Assembly: GCA_030691665.1 (NCBI GenBank)
Contig: JAUYDU010000251.1
Location: 1 to 12,192 of the forward strand
Length of the DNA: 12,192 nt
Direction: 5' to 3'
Source of the DNA: Chloroflexota bacterium
GTDB lineage: Bacteria > Chloroflexota > Dehalococcoidia > SM23-28-2
In this document: positions 1 through 8,005 of the stretch, piece by piece
Layout of the letters: every line of letters starts with the position of its first letter
Numbering within the stretch: the first letter of the stretch is position 1
Notes under the pieces: generated by a model
What the model saw: only the letters and a program-made list of their open reading frames with translations
Told to the model about the DNA's origin: nothing
Database searches by the model: none
Translations under genes and position numbers: made by a program

Positions 1-755
1 AACTCGGCTGCCAGCTTGACGTATGCCTCGACCCGGTACTCGGACATCGGGTGCTCGAACCAGTAGAAGTTGAGTTCCTCCAGCGCGCGCCCCACCTTCA
101 GCGCCTCCGTGTAGGTGTGATAAGTGCCCCACGGGTCGAACATCAGCACCATGTCGTCGCCCACGGCCTCGCGAATCAGGCGGCAGGCGGCGATGTCGTA
201 CTCGATGTGGGAGGGCCGCCCTGGATCGGGCTTCTTCGTCGCCGGGTCCCAGAAGTAGTAGGGATGAATCTTGTAGGCCTTGTAGCCTTTGCGCTTGCAC
301 TCCAGGGCGTGCTGGGCGTACACCTCCGGGTCTCCCATGTTGGGGAAGCTGCTGGCGTAGGCCTTCACCTTCTCGCGGCACCCTCCCAGCAGCTTATGCA
401 CCGGCACGCCGAAGACCCGGGCCTGCAGGTCCCAAAGGGCCATGTCCAGCACGCTCATCAAGTTTTCGGGCAGCAGGTTGGCCGCCCACATCCAGTGCCA
501 GAACTTCTCCCTGTCAAAGGGGTCTTGCCCCAGCACCAGAGACTTGAGCCGCCCATCCAAGAGCGCCCGCTGCTCGGTGGTCATACCGTCCTGGTCACCG
601 TGACCAGAGCCGCCGAAGTAGTACCCCTCGGCGCCCTCGTCGGTGATAACCTTGGTCACGGTCTGCACCACCTTGTCCTCATGTAAGATGCGGCCATTGC
701 GAAAGGTCTTGCGAGGTGCCCAGAATGGGATAACCTGTAAATCGACGATCTTCAT
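1..755 (-). CDS. Enolase-superfamily (mandelate racemase/muconate lactonizing type) enzyme, C-terminus cut by window edge
   Basis: The frame opens at the ATG at 755, after an AGGAG ribosome site 6 bases upstream, and runs off the left edge after 251 codons. A full member has about 385 residues. The product begins MKIVDLQVIPFW, with the capping domain at roughly 1-130 and the barrel after that. Visible catalytic positions are Lys162-Ile-His164, a KxH in place of the classic KxK, and the metal ligands Asp207 (FDPWG) and Glu234 (FEHP). The later Glu and the Asp/His dyad lie outside the window. It is a paralog of the enzyme at 2513-3670, with about half the aligned residues identical by eye and nearly collinear motifs. 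Enolase-family enzymes of this kind abstract an alpha proton from a carboxylate, usually to dehydrate or epimerise acid sugars. The substrate cannot be told from sequence. Only 66 bp separate it from the upstream aldolase-family gene, so co-transcription is likely. Confidence 0.9.
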   Translation of the reverse strand, partial: MKIVDLQVIPFWAPRKTFRNGRILHEDKVVQTVTKVITDEGAEGYYFGGSGHGDQDGMTTEQRALLDGRLKSLVLGQDPFDREKFWHWMWAANLLPENLMSVLDMALWDLQARVFGVPVHKLLGGCREKVKAYASSFPNMGDPEVYAQHALECKRKGYKAYKIHPYYFWDPATKKPDPGRPSHIEYDIAACRLIREAVGDDMVLMFDPWGTYHTYTEALKVGRALEELNFYWFEHPMSEYRVEAYVKLAAE

Positions 756-821
756 CCTTCTCTCCTGTCAGCCGTCATCGAACACCCAAGAGACAACAGC
801 CGGCGACTCACCCAGAGCAGC

Positions 822-1766
822 CTACTTTGTGGACTTCCTGGACTGAGGCGGATGGCACGTAAACAGCCCTTCAAGCTCCGCAAGGGCAGCGTCCAGCTCC
901 TCTTGGTCCACGGCGTCCAGCGTCCTGCGGCCGGGAACGCGCACGTAGGTACTGGCGATGATGCCGCGGCGGTGTAACACCTCCTTGTACAGGGCTACGC
1001 CGTGCAGCCGCTCCCGCTGGTGAAGGGGCAGCGTACGGTTGAAGATGCTGCGCGCCTTCTTCTCATCGCCCGCCTCCAGCGCGTTCCATATGGCAGCGTG
1101 AACATCGGGTATGTGCGGGCCAGGCATGGTGCCGCAGGAGCCGCGGCGGTACTCCTCCAGCAGGTAGCCCCCTCCGGAGCCGCCCATCACTCCCTGGCAT
1201 ACATCGCCAGCCAGCTTCAAGAACGCTTCCATGGTATGGCCTGCCTGGAGCGTCTCCTCTTTCACGTACTTCACGTGCTCCAACTCGTGCACGAGCTTGG
1301 CCAGTTGCTCAGCCGAGAGGGGAGTGCCCACGCTGATGTTCTGGACGAAAACGGGGATACTCACCACATCGCTCAAAGCCCTGAAGTACTCTTCAATGTG
1401 CGGGAAGGGCATGGCCTGGCCGATAGGCGCGGTGGCGATGACTGCCTCAGCGCCGCACTGCTCCGCGTACTTTGCCAGCTCCGCAGAGTGCTGGGGCGAG
1501 GCGCCGGTGACGCCCGCCACGTAGGGGATGCGGTGTGCGACCGTTTCTGCCGCCGTGCGAATGACCAGCCGCCGCTCGTCATCGGACAGCGTGAAGAACT
1601 CGCTCCCGAAGACCGGCGCGACGATGCCGTGAGCGCCAGCTTCGATATTGAAGTCTATGACGCGCCGGAGAGCAGGCCCATCTACGGTCCCACGCTCATC
1701 AAATGGTGTGACCATGACCGAATAGAGGCCTCGAAACTGAGGTGTTGTCATGGGCTCCTTTCGCAT
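822..1766 (-). CDS. Dihydrodipicolinate synthase/N-acetylneuraminate lyase family protein (probable keto-acid aldolase or dehydratase)
   Basis: A 314-residue TIM-barrel protein of normal family length. The Schiff-base lysine is present as Lys169 in KYVKEE, and the C-terminal barrel signature GGSGGGYLLEEYRRGS...G.MPG is at 195-216. The family GTTGE loop is replaced by FGSEFFTLS (53-61), closer to the GEFFSL form of 5-dehydro-4-deoxyglucarate dehydratases. The tyrosine that normally precedes Asn in the YN motif is Gln142 (VFVQN). A lysine-biosynthesis DHDPS is therefore unlikely. With enolase-type dehydratases on both sides, cleavage or dehydration of a 2-keto-3-deoxy acid is the best inference. 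Two starts are possible. ATG 1766 has AGGAG 6 bases upstream. ATG 1751 has AAAGGAG only 3 bases upstream and gives a more typical N-terminus (MTTPQFRGLYS). It follows the truncated dehydrogenase by about 12 bp. Confidence 0.9.
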   Translation of the reverse strand: MRKEPMTTPQFRGLYSVMVTPFDERGTVDGPALRRVIDFNIEAGAHGIVAPVFGSEFFTLSDDERRLVIRTAAETVAHRIPYVAGVTGASPQHSAELAKYAEQCGAEAVIATAPIGQAMPFPHIEEYFRALSDVVSIPVFVQNISVGTPLSAEQLAKLVHELEHVKYVKEETLQAGHTMEAFLKLAGDVCQGVMGGSGGGYLLEEYRRGSCGTMPGPHIPDVHAAIWNALEAGDEKKARSIFNRTLPLHQRERLHGVALYKEVLHRRGIIASTYVRVPGRRTLDAVDQEELDAALAELEGLFTCHPPQSRKSTK

Positions 1767-1778
1767 TCGCCGCTCCTA

Positions 1779-2345
1779 TTAACGGAGCCTTTCTTGATAA
1801 GGAACAACTGCATATATCCACGGCGTCATGGACCTGCGCATTCCTAAGACCCGCATGTGGAAGGCTTTGCACTTGCGGGCCAGGTCTGTCCCGACGTTGC
1901 CAAGCCCGATGATACCCACTGTCTGGCCGGCAAGCTCCTTGTGGAAGTGGGGCCGCCAACGTCTCCGATGCTGCGCATACAGGTAGCCTGGCGCGTCTCG
2001 ACATAGCATCAGGGCGTGCTCCGCCAGAGGTACCGCACCGTTTCCCTTTGAGCATGTCACGAGCACCCGGCTGGTCTGTAGTTCGTGCGAAAGGAAGTGG
2101 TCCGCGCCTGCCGCCCAGCTATGGAACCACCTTAAACGCTTCGCGCTCATGACGGCGCCAGGACTGAGGCGAATGCACGCCGCGATCTCCGCATCCTGAA
2201 CGGCGGCATCCAGCTCCGCCTGGTTCTCAAAGTACCGAACCTCGAACCCTGGAGCCTCCGCCCTCACTTCGTGGAGCCGATCCTTCACTTGAGTACCAAG
2301 CATCTGACGTGCCCCTGAGATAAGCAACGTCCTCGCGTCATGCAT
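1779..2345 (-). pseudogene. D-2-hydroxyacid dehydrogenase, 3'-truncated remnant
   Basis: The 188-codon frame matches the first half of NAD-dependent D-2-hydroxyacid dehydrogenases. It has a catalytic-domain lobe with LRWFHSWAAGADHF (71-84) and PLAEHALML (106-114), then ELAGQTVGIIGLGNVG, which starts the Rossmann fold with the GxGxxG at 147-152. Family-like sequence stops near residue 171, followed by an unrelated 17-residue tail and a stop. Family members have about 310-330 residues. The rest of the nucleotide-binding domain, and the catalytic Arg, Glu and His with it, are missing. The next gene starts 12 bp later, so there is no room for them. The product could not work as a normal dehydrogenase, and a deletion between this gene and the DHDPS-family gene is inferred. 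The ATG at 2345 has only a weak ribosome site; a much better one precedes an out-of-frame ATG at 2403. Confidence 0.75.
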
Positions 2346-2512
2346 GTCGCTCGATCCGCCACCCGGAAAGAAGCAAGCTTGTAGGACCCAGAAGACTTTG
2401 CATTTACCTCCTGCGACTCATAGCCTTCGCCCCCGAACACAGCGGCTCACCAGCGCGACCCAGACCCACAGGAGCAGCCTACCCTGCCAGTGCCCAGGTC
2501 TTATCGCCCGCG

Positions 2513-3670
2513 TCACTCCTGGATTAGATTGTCGTTAATGTAGTCCCAGTTGAAGTCAACGCCTAGCCCATGTCCCTGAGGCAGATGGACGTACCCCTCA
2601 TCGTCCATGGGGTCACACGGCCTGTTGAGGTATGAAGGCGTGACGTCGTAGTCCTCGCCAGGTCGGAGAAGCCCACGCTCAAAGAACTCACACGTGTCCT
2701 CGGTGGTCGCCCCAAGAATCTGGGCGTTACCGAACCCCCCGACGTGCATTTCGCACCGAAGGCCCATCGTCTCGTACATGTCCACCGCTTTCCTGCAAGC
2801 GGTAATGCCACCGAAGTTGGTGTCTATACGTCCGATATCTGAGGCCCTTTGCAACACCCATTCAGCCCGGCTGTAGCAGCTTCCAGGCGCCAACTCTGGG
2901 CCGCAGATAGGAATATCCAGCTCTTCGCACAGCTTCCGGTATGGCTCAAGCTTGTTTTCGTCCATGGGGTGTTCGAAGAAATAGTAATTCAGCTTCTGTA
3001 TCTCACGACCCACGTACAAGGCCTCATCGTAGGTGTATATGCCCCATGGGTCGAGCATGAGGACGATGTCATCGCCGACCGCCTCACGGACAGCCCTGCA
3101 GACCGCCACGTCCTCCTTCGGAAACGCGGGGCGGCGAGGAGCTGGCTCCTGCTTATGAGGGTCCCAATAGATATACGCATGGACCTTGTAGGACTTGTAG
3201 CCCAGCGCCTTGCACTCTAGGGCGTGCTGGGCATACACTTCGGGCGGCCCCAGATTAGGGGCGGTGCTGGCGTAGGCCTTCGCCTTCTCCCGAGCTCCGC
3301 CCAACAGCTTGGCTACGGGGACCCCTGCGATTCGCCCCATCAGGTCCCAAAGAGCGCAATCTATGTTGCCTATCAGTCGTTCCGAGAACCCTCGATGGCT
3401 CATCATCATGTGCCAGAGCCTTTCACGATCCAGCGCCTCCTCGCCAAGCAGCAACGGCTTCACCAGGTGCTCCACTTCGTTTTTCGTGGGAGCGTAGAAA
3501 TAGCCGTGTTCGCCGCCCACAGCAAAACCTTCCGCACCCACATCGGTGGCAATCTTGGTGATGCGTTGTACACCGGGGCGCTCTTTCCCAAACACACCGT
3601 AGCCCCATTTGGTGCCGTGGCCTTTGACCGGCACGCGGAACGCGATGACTTGAACGTCTGTAATCTTCAT
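2513..3670 (-). CDS. Enolase-superfamily (mandelate racemase/muconate lactonizing type) dehydratase-like enzyme, complete
   Basis: A complete 385-residue protein starting at ATG 3670, with GAGGTG 4 bases upstream. The N-terminal capping domain (1-130) leads into the (beta/alpha)7-beta barrel. Catalytic-type residues are visible in order: Lys162-Val-His164 (KxH, not KxK), metal ligands Asp207 (LDPWG), Glu233 (FEHP) and Glu259 (GPELAPG), and the Asp283 (RIDTNFGG)/His309 (EMHVGG) dyad of mandelate-racemase-like members. All metal ligands are intact, so it is probably active. The His in place of the second Lys argues against a simple racemase and suits a dehydratase on a 2-hydroxy acid; this is an inference. 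It lies 215 bp downstream of the permease gene and upstream of the dehydrogenase remnant, all on one strand. Residues 131-171 (KAYAS..N..GPPEVYAQHALECK...YWDP) are almost identical to its paralog at 1-755, pointing to gene duplication. Confidence 0.93.
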   Translation of the reverse strand: MKITDVQVIAFRVPVKGHGTKWGYGVFGKERPGVQRITKIATDVGAEGFAVGGEHGYFYAPTKNEVEHLVKPLLLGEEALDRERLWHMMMSHRGFSERLIGNIDCALWDLMGRIAGVPVAKLLGGAREKAKAYASTAPNLGPPEVYAQHALECKALGYKSYKVHAYIYWDPHKQEPAPRRPAFPKEDVAVCRAVREAVGDDIVLMLDPWGIYTYDEALYVGREIQKLNYYFFEHPMDENKLEPYRKLCEELDIPICGPELAPGSCYSRAEWVLQRASDIGRIDTNFGGITACRKAVDMYETMGLRCEMHVGGFGNAQILGATTEDTCEFFERGLLRPGEDYDVTPSYLNRPCDPMDDEGYVHLPQGHGLGVDFNWDYINDNLIQE

Positions 3671-3885
3671 ACGGCACCTCGCGAGATGTCTGGACTCTCG
3701 GACAAAGTAGCGCCGCCGCCCTGGTTGAGCCTTCCCTAGTCGGTGCCTCCTTGTCCCTTTGCTACCCTGAGCACGGCGCCCATCCGGTCGGCCCCTGCGG
3801 TCACCTTGTGTGAATCCGCGAATTGAGTATCAGCGCCTTTGGATATCCTCGCCTCCCCGGCCTGTTGGCCCTGGCACGCCCTGGC

Positions 3886-4773
3886 CTACAATTGCCGCAA
3901 CCGCGGGTCGAGCTTGTCTCGAAGCCAGTCCCCCAGGAAATTGAACGCGACCACAACAAGGAATATAGCGGCACCAGGGAAGAACGCTACCCACCAAGCC
4001 GTAGCGATGTAATCTCGGCCCTCAGACACCATCACACCCCATGAAGGGGTCGGGGGCGGAATGCCAGCGCCAAGGAAGCTGAGCGTAGCTTCCGCCACTA
4101 TTAGGTGGCCCACCTGCAACGTGGCGATCACCACGGCGCTGTTCAGCACACCAGGAAACAGGTGCCTGAACATGAGGCGTACTGGCGAAGCCCCGGCTAT
4201 TCGAGCCAAAGCCACGAAGTCCATCTCTTTCAGTTGAAGAGTCTGCCCGCGCACGACCCGTACTGCAGGAGCCCAAGCGAGCACGGCCAGGAGCGCCAGT
4301 AGTACGTTGAAGCTCTGGCCCAAGATCAACACCACTACCAGTGCCACCATAAGGAAAGGCAGCGAGTACCAGATGTCTACGACGCGCATGAGGAATTCGT
4401 CCACCACTCCGCCGAAATAGCCAGATACGACACCTATGGCTGTCCCCACAAAGAAGCCGATCGTCACCGACACCATGGCCACTATAAGCGAGATTCGTGC
4501 CCCATATATGAGACGGCTGAGGATGTCTCGCCCGGCGTGATCGGTGCCGAGGAGGTATCCAGGGGTGAAGGGGTGCGCCAGCCTTGATCCCAAGTCACCA
4601 GTAGTGGGGTCGTAGGGCGCGAGGAGGGGGCCAAATGCTGCCACGGCGACGAGAATGGCAAGGATGGCCAGTGGAAGAACTGGCCATCGCCCGAGGGCAA
4701 TCCGCGTTTCTCGCGCACGCCGCATCCATGTTGTGTGGGCGGCGATTTGTGGCTCACTCTCGACTCTAGCCAT
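3886..4773 (-). CDS. ABC transporter permease, oligopeptide/nickel (DppC/OppC) family
   Basis: A 295-residue inner-membrane permease. A cytoplasmic N-terminus (1-30) precedes a first membrane segment at about 31-52. The DppC-type signature LLGTDHAGRDILSRLIYGARISL is at 74-96, with further hydrophobic segments near 97-118, 139-170, 212-235 and 263-282. The EAA loop that contacts the ATPase is visible at about 186-213 (ALARIAGASPVRLMFRHLFPG), followed by LSFLGAGIPPPTPSWG (231-246), typical of the family. It starts 16 bp after the DppB-type gene, so the two are surely co-transcribed and form the heterodimeric channel for the binding protein encoded upstream. Family members move peptides, nickel, or oligosaccharides and acidic sugars; the neighbours favour a carboxylated organic compound. 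The ribosome site (GAGAGA 2 bases before ATG) is weak, consistent with translational coupling. No ATPase gene follows in the window. Confidence 0.94.
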   Translation of the reverse strand: MARVESEPQIAAHTTWMRRARETRIALGRWPVLPLAILAILVAVAAFGPLLAPYDPTTGDLGSRLAHPFTPGYLLGTDHAGRDILSRLIYGARISLIVAMVSVTIGFFVGTAIGVVSGYFGGVVDEFLMRVVDIWYSLPFLMVALVVVLILGQSFNVLLALLAVLAWAPAVRVVRGQTLQLKEMDFVALARIAGASPVRLMFRHLFPGVLNSAVVIATLQVGHLIVAEATLSFLGAGIPPPTPSWGVMVSEGRDYIATAWWVAFFPGAAIFLVVVAFNFLGDWLRDKLDPRLRQL

Positions 4774-4789
4774 GTTCTCTCAAGATCTG

Positions 4790-5728
4790 TTACTGGTATC
4801 GAATTCGGGGGTCAACGAACCCGTAGGCGATGTCGGCCACTAAGGCAAACGCCAGAAAGATGACCACAAACACGACTACCCCACCGAGTAGCAGGGGAAA
4901 GTCGTTCGTGAAAACCCCGTAGTACAAGGCCTGCCGAGCGACACCTGGCCATGCAAAGACGTACTCCACCACTAGGGTACCATGCAAGAACCCGGCCATG
5001 AGCAGAAGAGATGACGTCAGGGGCGGGATGAGGGCGTTCTTGAAAGCGTGTTTCCAAATCACCGTCCACTCTCCCATGCCCTTGGCTCTCGCGAACTTCA
5101 CGTACTCCGAGTCCAGTATCTCTAGCATTGAGGAGCGAGTCAGACGCATCAAAGCGGCAGCCGGGTACCACCCCAGTGTAAAAGCTGGCAGGATGTAGTG
5201 CTTTATGCTGATACCTCGCCCGGCGCCGGTGGTCGGGAGCCAGCCCAGCACCACGCCAAAGAGCACCATGAGCATGATGCCAACCCAAAAGGGCGGCATC
5301 GCCTGGCCGAAGACCGCGATGCTACGACCAAGGTAGTCCCACACAGTACCGCGCCTCACTGCCGCCAACACTCCCGTAGGGATTCCAATCAGGACCGCAA
5401 TGATCCAACCAGCTAAGGCCAGCCTCAGCGTGGCACCGAATTTGGACATGAGGATCTGTCGCACAGGTTGTTGCTGGCTAAGAGACTCGCCCATGTCTCC
5501 TTTGAGCATTCGGCCAAGCCACGAAAAATACTGAACCACCACAGGCCTGTCCAAGCCCAGCCGCACAGTCAAGGCGTCCCATTGCTCCTGCGTGATGCCC
5601 CACCCTTGCCTGGGCACGAAGAGGACCCGCGGGTCAGTGGCGAGCTGCGTCAGGGAGAACATCGCCACGGTGGCGCCTATGAAGGTGATGATGACGAAGA
5701 GGAGCCGTCTCACGAGGAACCGTCGCAT
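4790..5728 (-). CDS. ABC transporter permease, oligopeptide/nickel (DppB/OppB) family
   Basis: A 312-residue permease with the family's usual architecture. An N-terminal membrane segment at 5-27 begins MRRFLVRRLLFVIITFIGAT, followed by a long periplasmic loop. The conserved GDMGESLSQQQPV is at 77-89, with more membrane segments at about 102-124, 136-163, 180-196, 237-258 and 281-302. The EAA loop at 208-235 (EYVKFARAKGMGEWTVIWKH) is the site for docking an ATPase. The C-terminus VDPRIRYQ is typical. The ATG at 5728 is preceded by GGAGGG at 6 bases. It lies between the binding-protein gene, 138 bp upstream with a stem-loop in the gap, and the DppC-type gene 16 bp downstream, which is the usual order SBP-permease-permease. 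In many operons two ATPase genes follow; here catabolic enzymes follow instead. Confidence 0.94.
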   Translation of the reverse strand: MRRFLVRRLLFVIITFIGATVAMFSLTQLATDPRVLFVPRQGWGITQEQWDALTVRLGLDRPVVVQYFSWLGRMLKGDMGESLSQQQPVRQILMSKFGATLRLALAGWIIAVLIGIPTGVLAAVRRGTVWDYLGRSIAVFGQAMPPFWVGIMLMVLFGVVLGWLPTTGAGRGISIKHYILPAFTLGWYPAAALMRLTRSSMLEILDSEYVKFARAKGMGEWTVIWKHAFKNALIPPLTSSLLLMAGFLHGTLVVEYVFAWPGVARQALYYGVFTNDFPLLLGGVVVFVVIFLAFALVADIAYGFVDPRIRYQ

Positions 5729-5783
5729 CCAGACCCTCCCTGTCTCTCAATCCTGCCGGGCTCCGGAGTCTGAGACTTTCTTC

Positions 5784-5821
5784 GGCCTGTAGAGAGGCTC
5801 CTAGAGGCCCCTCCACAGGCC
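5784..5821 (-). promoter_or_regulatory. Intergenic stem-loop between binding-protein and permease genes
   Basis: Arms GGCCTGT (5784-5790) and ACAGGCC (5815-5821) pair perfectly. The pairing continues inward with GAG/CTC-type pairs to a 14-pair stem with two mismatches and a 10-base loop (5798-5807). On the transcribed strand no run of T follows, so a classic intrinsic terminator is unlikely. In binding-protein-dependent transport operons such hairpins often protect the 3' end of the abundant binding-protein mRNA and lower permease expression. That role is an inference here. Confidence 0.5.
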
Positions 5822-5866
5822 GGTCTCGATCGACGCCGCGCGCGGCGAAAGGACATCGCTCTTGGG

Positions 5867-7897
5867 CTAGTCGACGGGCACGATGTCCTGTGGGTAGTGC
5901 CACGGCGAGTTGTACACGATGTCCGAGTCCCAGGACTTGATCTTCTTGGGGCTGGCTACCACGCCGTTTGGCCTCTCGATGATCCCCACGATGAGAGCCT
6001 GGTCCCACATGAACTGGATCACCTCCCTGTGCATGCCGATGCGCTTCTCGCGGTCAGGCTCTCGCCTGATCTTCATCGTCATGTCGGCCAGGTACGGTAT
6101 CTCTATCGAGCAACCCCATCCTGGCCTAGTGTAGCTGGTCTCCGTCGCAGGGAAGGGCCAGTCCAGCGGGTAGAAGTTGCAGAAGACGTCGCAGTTCTTG
6201 AACACCGGCCAGACCTGCTCCCTCTTTATCATGCGAGGGGCGACCACCGAGCCATAGTCCAGCCGCTCCTGGGTCGCCTTCACGCCGATGTTCCGCCACA
6301 TGGTCGTGACGGCATCAGCGATCTCCAGGGCCACGGGCCCGATTTCCGCGGCGTACGAGTTGATGGTCATGTCAAAGCCGTTGGGGTAGCCCGCCTTGGC
6401 CAGGAGATCCTTGGCCTTGGCGGGGTCGAAGGGTATCTTCCACTTCGGGTCCCAGCCACCTGTCTGCGACGTCGGGGAGATGTATTCGATGTAGATTGGC
6501 CCGCCCATACCGCCGAGGATCTCCTTCACGATCAGGTCTCGGTCTATGGCGTAGGAGAGGGCCCAGCGGACGAGCCTGGCCTGCTCCATGTCATCCATCC
6601 CGGCCGGGTTGTCGGTGTCCTGGTAAGGTACCTTGTCCCCCCAGGGGTTGCCAACCCAGGGGTAGTCCTTGGCATACGCAGGGCCCTTCCAGGGGTTCAG
6701 GGGTTCGCCCGTGCGGGCGTTCTTCTCTTCCCAGTAGTTGCCGCCCATGATGGCGGAGATGTTGTCGGACGTGTCGCCGCCGGCGCCGTTGAGGAACACG
6801 AACCCAGCCGTCACCAGGTCCCTCACCACCTTGAAGTCCACGTAGGCGGCGTTAATCTGGCCGGACTTCAGGGCCGCCACCTGTGCGCTGGCCTCCGGGA
6901 TCTCCACGATCTCGAACGTCTTGATGCGGGCCGCCTTGCGCCAGTGGGTAGGGGTAGCTTCCACGACGCCCCGGACTCCTGTCAACCACTCCTTCTGAAT
7001 GAACGGCCCCGTGCCGACCACGTGGTTCTTGGCCCAGGCATCGCCCATCGTCTCCGCGGCCTTCTTGCTCACTCCTGACTGATTCCCGTATTGGATGATG
7101 CCTAGAACACTGTTGGCCTTCTCGGCGGCGTCGATCTCGAGCGTGTACTTGTCCACGACTCTGGCCTCCTTGAAGATGGCGGCCAGGTTGCCCGCACCGA
7201 CAGCCGTGCTCTTCGGGTTGGTCGTGGCGTTGGTGATGTTGTACTTCCACGCAACGTCCTCAGCCGTGAGTTCCCCGAAATCCGTGGCAGTGTCCGCTGG
7301 TGAGTTGAACCGAATTCCTTTCTTTATCCTCATGACGAACTTCATACCGTCCGGTGCGATGGCGAAAGACTCCATCAGGAGCGGAGTCATCTGGTCTTCC
7401 TGTGTCATCCGCCACAGACCCTCGACGATGCCCATGTCGCCTGCGCTCCCTCCGCCAGGGAAGTACGGTGACAAGTGGTCATAACCGTACATTGCAAACA
7501 CGCGTGGGACGGCCATTACTATCCTTGCCTGTTGTTTGGCCGCTGCCACTGTAGGCGTCGGCGTGGGCTTGGCCGTAGCAGTGGGCGTGGCCGTGGGCAC
7601 CGGTGTGGGCGTGGCCGTGGGCACCGGTGGACTCGTGGGCGTGGGTGTTGGGGTGGGCTTAGGGGTTTCCCCGGGCTTCAGCGTGGGGGTTGGTGTAGGA
7701 GTAGAAGGTATCGGCGTAGCGGTTGGAGTCGCTGTGGGGGCGGGCAGGACAGTTGGGGTTGCCGTGGGAGCGGGCGTGGGCGTTGGCGCAGAGGTTGGCG
7801 TTGGCGTGGCCGCCGGTCCACAGGCAACGGCCAGGAAGAGGGCCAGGACTACCACGATGGGGAGGGCGCTGGTGAAGACGCTCGAAAGCCGTTTCAT
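5867..7897 (-). CDS. Extracellular solute-binding protein family 5, lipoprotein with Thr-Pro-rich linker
   Basis: The start at 7897 is chosen because AGGAGGT sits 5 bases upstream and a signal peptide follows at once; an upstream in-frame ATG at 8017 would add 40 non-signal residues. The 676-residue product has a charged MKRLSS, a hydrophobic core and a lipobox-like LAVAC with Cys26, slightly atypical at -3. A very long Thr/Pro/Ala linker follows (about 31-117). The family-5 binding domain then runs to the end: [16 protein letters not shown] (159-174), the hallmark W/F-x-L-R-like [12 protein letters not shown] (186-197), [11 protein letters not shown] (210-220), VGTGPF (294-299), [15 protein letters not shown] (449-463) and [18 protein letters not shown] (491-508). 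It should be tethered to the outer face of the membrane and deliver ligand to the two downstream permeases. Ligands of this family include peptides, nickel, oligosaccharides and organic acids; the exact ligand is unknown. Confidence 0.95.
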   Translation of the reverse strand: MKRLSSVFTSALPIVVVLALFLAVACGPAATPTPTSAPTPTPAPTATPTVLPAPTATPTATPIPSTPTPTPTLKPGETPKPTPTPTPTSPPVPTATPTPVPTATPTATAKPTPTPTVAAAKQQARIVMAVPRVFAMYGYDHLSPYFPGGGSAGDMGIVEGLWRMTQEDQMTPLLMESFAIAPDGMKFVMRIKKGIRFNSPADTATDFGELTAEDVAWKYNITNATTNPKSTAVGAGNLAAIFKEARVVDKYTLEIDAAEKANSVLGIIQYGNQSGVSKKAAETMGDAWAKNHVVGTGPFIQKEWLTGVRGVVEATPTHWRKAARIKTFEIVEIPEASAQVAALKSGQINAAYVDFKVVRDLVTAGFVFLNGAGGDTSDNISAIMGGNYWEEKNARTGEPLNPWKGPAYAKDYPWVGNPWGDKVPYQDTDNPAGMDDMEQARLVRWALSYAIDRDLIVKEILGGMGGPIYIEYISPTSQTGGWDPKWKIPFDPAKAKDLLAKAGYPNGFDMTINSYAAEIGPVALEIADAVTTMWRNIGVKATQERLDYGSVVAPRMIKREQVWPVFKNCDVFCNFYPLDWPFPATETSYTRPGWGCSIEIPYLADMTMKIRREPDREKRIGMHREVIQFMWDQALIVGIIERPNGVVASPKKIKSWDSDIVYNSPWHYPQDIVPVD
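7547..7807 (-). repeat. Low-complexity Thr-Pro coding repeat (linker of the binding lipoprotein)
   Basis: This stretch encodes residues 31-117 of the lipoprotein, almost only Thr, Pro, Ala and Val in TPTP, TATP and PVPT units. Inside it, 7581-7604 and 7605-7628 are a perfect 24-bp tandem duplication coding for an eight-residue unit, TPVPTATP, so length variation by slippage is likely. Such linkers hold the binding domain away from the membrane or through a surface layer. Confidence 0.9.
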
Positions 7898-7902
7898 TGC
7901 AT

Positions 7903-7909
7903 ACCTCCT
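7903..7909 (-). promoter_or_regulatory. Ribosome binding site that fixes the lipoprotein start
   Basis: On the minus strand this reads AGGAGGT, a full match to the anti-Shine-Dalgarno core, with five bases before ATG 7897. An ATG that begins inside the spacer is out of frame and hits a stop after one further codon. The site rules in 7897 over the upstream in-frame ATG at 8017. Confidence 0.85.
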
Positions 7910-8005
7910 GGAGAGATGAAGGTCAAATCGAGACATGCAGCCCGCTGCCATACTGGGACCCTGCGCCTCACGGCGTCGGGCTCGCTTCGCAAGTCGTGCA
8001 GCGGC

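Noticed and set aside
1002..1847. Plus-strand 281-codon frame opposite the DHDPS-family gene
   Set aside because: It is a shadow of the minus-strand gene, which has the family motifs and ribosome sites; the frame has no recognisable domain.
3671..3885. Separate promoter or regulatory RNA in the 215-bp gap before the complete enolase-family gene
   Set aside because: No convincing -35/-10 pair, conserved fold or strong hairpin was seen; the gene may be transcribed from the upstream operon promoter.
5784..5821. Rho-independent terminator after the lipoprotein gene
   Set aside because: The hairpin is followed on the transcribed strand by a mixed sequence rather than a T-run, so it is reported as a regulatory stem-loop instead.
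7536..7919. Plus-strand open frame rich in Val-Gly repeats
   Set aside because: It is the antisense shadow of the Thr-Pro linker of the lipoprotein; the opposite strand has the signal peptide, ribosome site and binding domain.
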